Part shown: piece after piece, positions 6,016-8,163 of the stretch | Numbering within the stretch: the first letter of the stretch is position 1 | Layout of the letters: each line of letters begins with the position of its first letter | Source: Campylobacteraceae bacterium | GTDB lineage: Bacteria; Campylobacterota; Campylobacteria; Campylobacterales; Sulfurospirillaceae | Assembly (NCBI GenBank): GCA_027013265.1 | Contig: JALUXQ010000154.1 | Coordinates: 1 to 8,163 of the forward strand | Direction: 5' to 3' | DNA: 8,163 nt | Made by a program: the position numbers and the translations under genes | Notes under the pieces: model-generated | Told to the model about the DNA's origin: nothing | What the model saw: the letters and a program-made list of their open reading frames with translations, nothing else | Databases searched by the model: none

Positions 6016-6051
6016 ATAATAAAAAACTTTGTATTGAGTTTTTTATTATAT
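6014..6051 (+). terminator. Second, overlapping AT-rich inverted repeat with T-tract
   Basis: ATATAATAAAAAACT (6014-6028) is perfectly complementary to AGTTTTTTATTATAT (6037-6051): 15 bp with an 8-base loop TTGTATTG. It shares bases 6014-6015 with the preceding hairpin. Six T residues lie inside the 3' arm rather than after a GC-rich stem, so termination efficiency is unclear. It ends 2 bases before the ATPase ribosome-binding region, so in RNA it could also affect translation of the ATPase gene. Confidence 0.6.
6015..6020 (+). promoter_or_regulatory. Possible internal -10 box for the ATPase-permease genes
   Basis: Exact TATAAT lying where the two inverted repeats meet, 45 bases upstream of the GTG at 6066. 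If used, transcription would start near 6027 inside the second repeat. TATAAT is easily met by chance in such AT-rich sequence, and the hairpins explain the region without it. Confidence 0.25.
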
Positions 6052-6065
6052 GAAGGGGATTTAGC

Positions 6066-7118
6066 GTGAATAAAATATTAGAAATAAAAAATCTTACAAA
6101 AGAATTTAAAGGATTTACGGCTGTTAAAAATGTAAGTTTTAATGTTGACGAAGGTGGATTTTTCTCAATTCTTGGACCTTCAGGTTGTGGAAAAACTACA
6201 CTCCTTAGAATGATTTCAGGATTTATACAAGAGAGTGGGGGAGAGATATTTATTCGAGGTAAATTAATGAGAGGGATTCCGCCAGAGAAGAGACCAGTAA
6301 ATATAGTATTTCAAAGTCTAGCACTCTTTCCTATGATGAATGTAAGAGAAAATGTAGCTTTTGGACTCAAAAGACAAAAATTAAAAAAATCAGAGATAGA
6401 TGACAAAGTATCCGATATGCTAGCTCGTGTCAGCCTGCAAGGTTTTGAAAAGAAAAAAGTAACAGAGCTATCAGGCGGACAGAGACAAAGGGTAGCAATA
6501 GCGAGATCTTTAGTCATGAAGCCTTCGATTTTACTACTTGACGAGCCTTTGGGAGCACTTGATAGAAAACTTAGAGAGCACATGAAGATTGAACTCAAAC
6601 TTCTTCAAAAAGAGCTTGGAACAACATTTATATATATCACACACGACCAATCAGAAGCACTTGTCATGAGTGATAAAGTGGCTGTTATGAATAAAGGTCG
6701 ATTTGAGCAGATAGATACTCCAAGAAATCTATATAAAAATCCAGCAACTGCTTTTGTCGCTGGGTTTGTTGGCGAGAGCAACAGACTTGAACTAAAGAGC
6801 AAAGATGGTGATTTTATCACCACCAAAGATGGATGGAAGCTTAAAAGACCAGGCTTAGACTTTACTCCAGAAGTTCTATATATTCGCCCTGAAGCATTTA
6901 TCCTGACTCCAGCGAAAAACTTGGACAACATAAGTAGGTTTGAAGTTAAAATAAAGACAATTTTGTTTGATGGTTCAAATACAAAAGTTGCAGCAATTGA
7001 AAGCAGTAGTGGAGCAGAAGTATTGATTTCTCTTCCTCAAAATGCAAGATTTGAGAATTTAAAAGAGGGTGACACAGTTGAGGTCGGCATAAATTACGAA
7101 AATCTAAAATGCTATTAA
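6066..7118 (+). CDS. PotA-like ATP-binding subunit of the ABC importer
   Basis: Hydrolyses ATP at the cytoplasmic face to drive import through the two permeases downstream. At 350 residues it has the usual PotA-type length. All nucleotide-binding motifs are intact: Walker A GPSGCGKT (37-44), Q-loop Q83 in IVFQSLALFP, signature LSGGQRQR (135-142), Walker B ILLLDE (155-160), D-loop GALD (163-166) and H-loop H193 in YITHDQSEA. The rest (about 235-350) fits the TOBE domain typical of polyamine, iron and phosphonate importers, with the IRPEAF motif around residue 274. The GTG start at 6066 has AAGGGG (6053-6058) spaced 7 bases away and gives the expected N-terminus. It follows the binding-protein gene after a 98-base gap filled by two inverted repeats, and precedes the first permease by 10 bases. 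Family and position are certain; the transported substrate is not. Confidence 0.93.
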   Translation: MNKILEIKNLTKEFKGFTAVKNVSFNVDEGGFFSILGPSGCGKTTLLRMISGFIQESGGEIFIRGKLMRGIPPEKRPVNIVFQSLALFPMMNVRENVAFGLKRQKLKKSEIDDKVSDMLARVSLQGFEKKKVTELSGGQRQRVAIARSLVMKPSILLLDEPLGALDRKLREHMKIELKLLQKELGTTFIYITHDQSEALVMSDKVAVMNKGRFEQIDTPRNLYKNPATAFVAGFVGESNRLELKSKDGDFITTKDGWKLKRPGLDFTPEVLYIRPEAFILTPAKNLDNISRFEVKIKTILFDGSNTKVAAIESSSGAEVLISLPQNARFENLKEGDTVEVGINYENLKCY

Positions 7119-7128
7119 GGGTGTTATA

Positions 7129-7992
7129 ATGGAGAATAAAAAGGGTTTTAATATAACATTTTATCTTTTGATACTACCTGTACTTTTATGGCTTATTGTC
7201 TTGATTGTATTGCCGCATTTGGATCTACTTATAAGCTCTTTTCAAGGAGACAGTGATGCTGGCGGAAAAGTCTTTACACTTGAACACTATATGGCATTTT
7301 TCCAATCAAAAATATATTGGCTGACATTCATCAATACTGCTGCTTATGCCATAGGTATCACCATACTAGCATTTATAGTTACATTTCCCGTAGCCTTTTA
7401 TCTAACAAAGGTTATATCTAAAAAATATGCCAGCTTTTTAGCACTTCTACTTCTTATACCTTTGTGGGTGGGAGAACTTGTCACCGTATATGGATGGATG
7501 ATTATTTTAGGTGATCACGGTGTCATAAATGAGTTTCTCTTATCTATAGGTTTAATTGATAAGCCCATAGATATGCTCTATACAAACTTTAGCATGACTA
7601 TAGGCTTGCTCTATATCTCTATGCTTTTTATGGTAGTGCCCATTATGTCTACACTAGAGAGTCTGGATGATTCGCTTATAGAAGCTGCCAGTGATTTAGG
7701 GGCATCAAAATGGACGATTTTTACAAAAATCATAATCCCCTACTCCATGCCTGGCATCACTTCGGGCGGAATCATAGTATTTATGCTCGTTATTGGCGAC
7801 TATGTTGCGCCAGATATCTTGGGTGGCAAAAGCTCTCTTTGGTTTACAGAACAGATATATAATGAGTTTCTATCCACATTTAACTGGGGTGAGGGAGCAG
7901 CATTTGGATTTCTACTACTTATGATATCCTCTAGTATCATTTGGTTGGCGTTAAAGCTAACTGGTCAAAAACTTGAAAGGGTTGGATCATGA
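7129..7992 (+). CDS. PotB-like permease subunit of the ABC importer
   Basis: Inner-membrane channel subunit, expected to pair with the PotC-like product that follows. The 287-residue length is typical of PotB. Six membrane segments are apparent: about 11-34, 67-92, 101-127, 154-176, 208-230 and 255-276. The ATPase-docking EAA loop is present at 185-204, reading EAASDLGASKWTIFTKIIIP. The neighbouring VVPIMSTLESLDDSLIEAASDLGAS matches the BPD_transp_1 core. The ATG at 7129 has AAGGGTG (7117-7123) a few bases upstream, overlapping the ATPase stop codon. The gene ends in an ATGA overlap with the next gene, a sign of coupled translation. Sequence in the membrane segments does not reveal the substrate. 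Confidence 0.93.
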   Translation: MENKKGFNITFYLLILPVLLWLIVLIVLPHLDLLISSFQGDSDAGGKVFTLEHYMAFFQSKIYWLTFINTAAYAIGITILAFIVTFPVAFYLTKVISKKYASFLALLLLIPLWVGELVTVYGWMIILGDHGVINEFLLSIGLIDKPIDMLYTNFSMTIGLLYISMLFMVVPIMSTLESLDDSLIEAASDLGASKWTIFTKIIIPYSMPGITSGGIIVFMLVIGDYVAPDILGGKSSLWFTEQIYNEFLSTFNWGEGAAFGFLLLMISSSIIWLALKLTGQKLERVGS

Positions 7993-8163
7993 TTCGCTCA
8001 CTACCAAACTCACCAGTATATAAATATACTTATAGATTTTATGTTATATGTTTTTTCATCTTTTTAGTTTTACCGCTTATTGCTATCGCAGTACTAGCAT
8101 TTAACGACTCAAGTTCAGTTGCTCTGCCATGGAGGGGTTTTACACTAGATTGGTTTTTTGCCA
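7989..8163 (+). CDS. PotC-like permease subunit, N-terminal part (cut by window edge)
   Basis: Second permease of the importer; 58 codons are visible before the right edge. The N-terminus has a short basic segment, then a membrane helix at about 18-38 (YVICFFIFLVLPLIAIAVLAF), followed by FNDSSS and WRGFTLDWFF (49-58). The FND/N...W(R/K/Q)GFT...W pattern is typical of PotC and its relatives. The ATG at 7989 overlaps the preceding stop codon by four bases (ATGA), and AAAGGG (7976-7981) is spaced 7 bases away. The EAA loop and the other membrane segments lie outside the window. Confidence 0.9.
   Translation, partial: MIRSLPNSPVYKYTYRFYVICFFIFLVLPLIAIAVLAFNDSSSVALPWRGFTLDWFFA

Overview
The window looks like chromosomal DNA from a Campylobacterota bacterium, in the general style of Sulfurimonas or Sulfurospirillum. 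This rests on the AT-rich composition, frequent ATA/AAA/TTA codons, promoters with a clear TATAAT box but no convincing -35 box, very tight gene packing, and protein sequences of epsilonproteobacterial type. The genus is an inference. I see no mobile element, CRISPR array, rRNA or tRNA gene.

Left part (1-1083, minus strand): the first 121 codons of selA (L-seryl-tRNA(Sec) selenium transferase) run off the left edge. Upstream of it lies a small DUF2062 membrane protein gene. A divergent promoter region separates this pair from the plus-strand genes.

Centre (1084-4819, plus strand): four genes are packed with no spacing: selD, a DUF2461 gene, a YciA-type acyl-CoA thioesterase and glpD (glycerol-3-phosphate dehydrogenase). 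The selD reading frame contains an in-frame TGA at its catalytic Cys/Sec position. A bacterial SECIS-like hairpin follows directly, so SelD is itself predicted to be a selenoprotein, starting at TTG 1084. A gene caller that reads this TGA as a stop would begin the gene at 1165 and lose the active-site N-terminus. With selA next door, the left half is a selenium-utilisation locus: SelD makes selenophosphate, and SelA uses it to make Sec-tRNA(Sec), which is needed to make SelD.

Right part (4820-8163, plus strand): a PotDABC-type ABC importer in the order binding protein, ATPase, permease 1, permease 2, the last cut by the right edge. The binding protein has its own promoter and a cleavable signal peptide. 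It is separated from the ATPase gene by two strong, slightly overlapping inverted repeats, which probably set unequal expression of binding protein and membrane complex. The binding protein keeps part of the polyamine pocket but carries basic residues where PotD has its acidic ligand contacts. Its substrate may therefore not be spermidine or putrescine. I did not find a wholly new system; the most notable items are the Sec-containing SelD, the twin hairpins and the altered ligand pocket.
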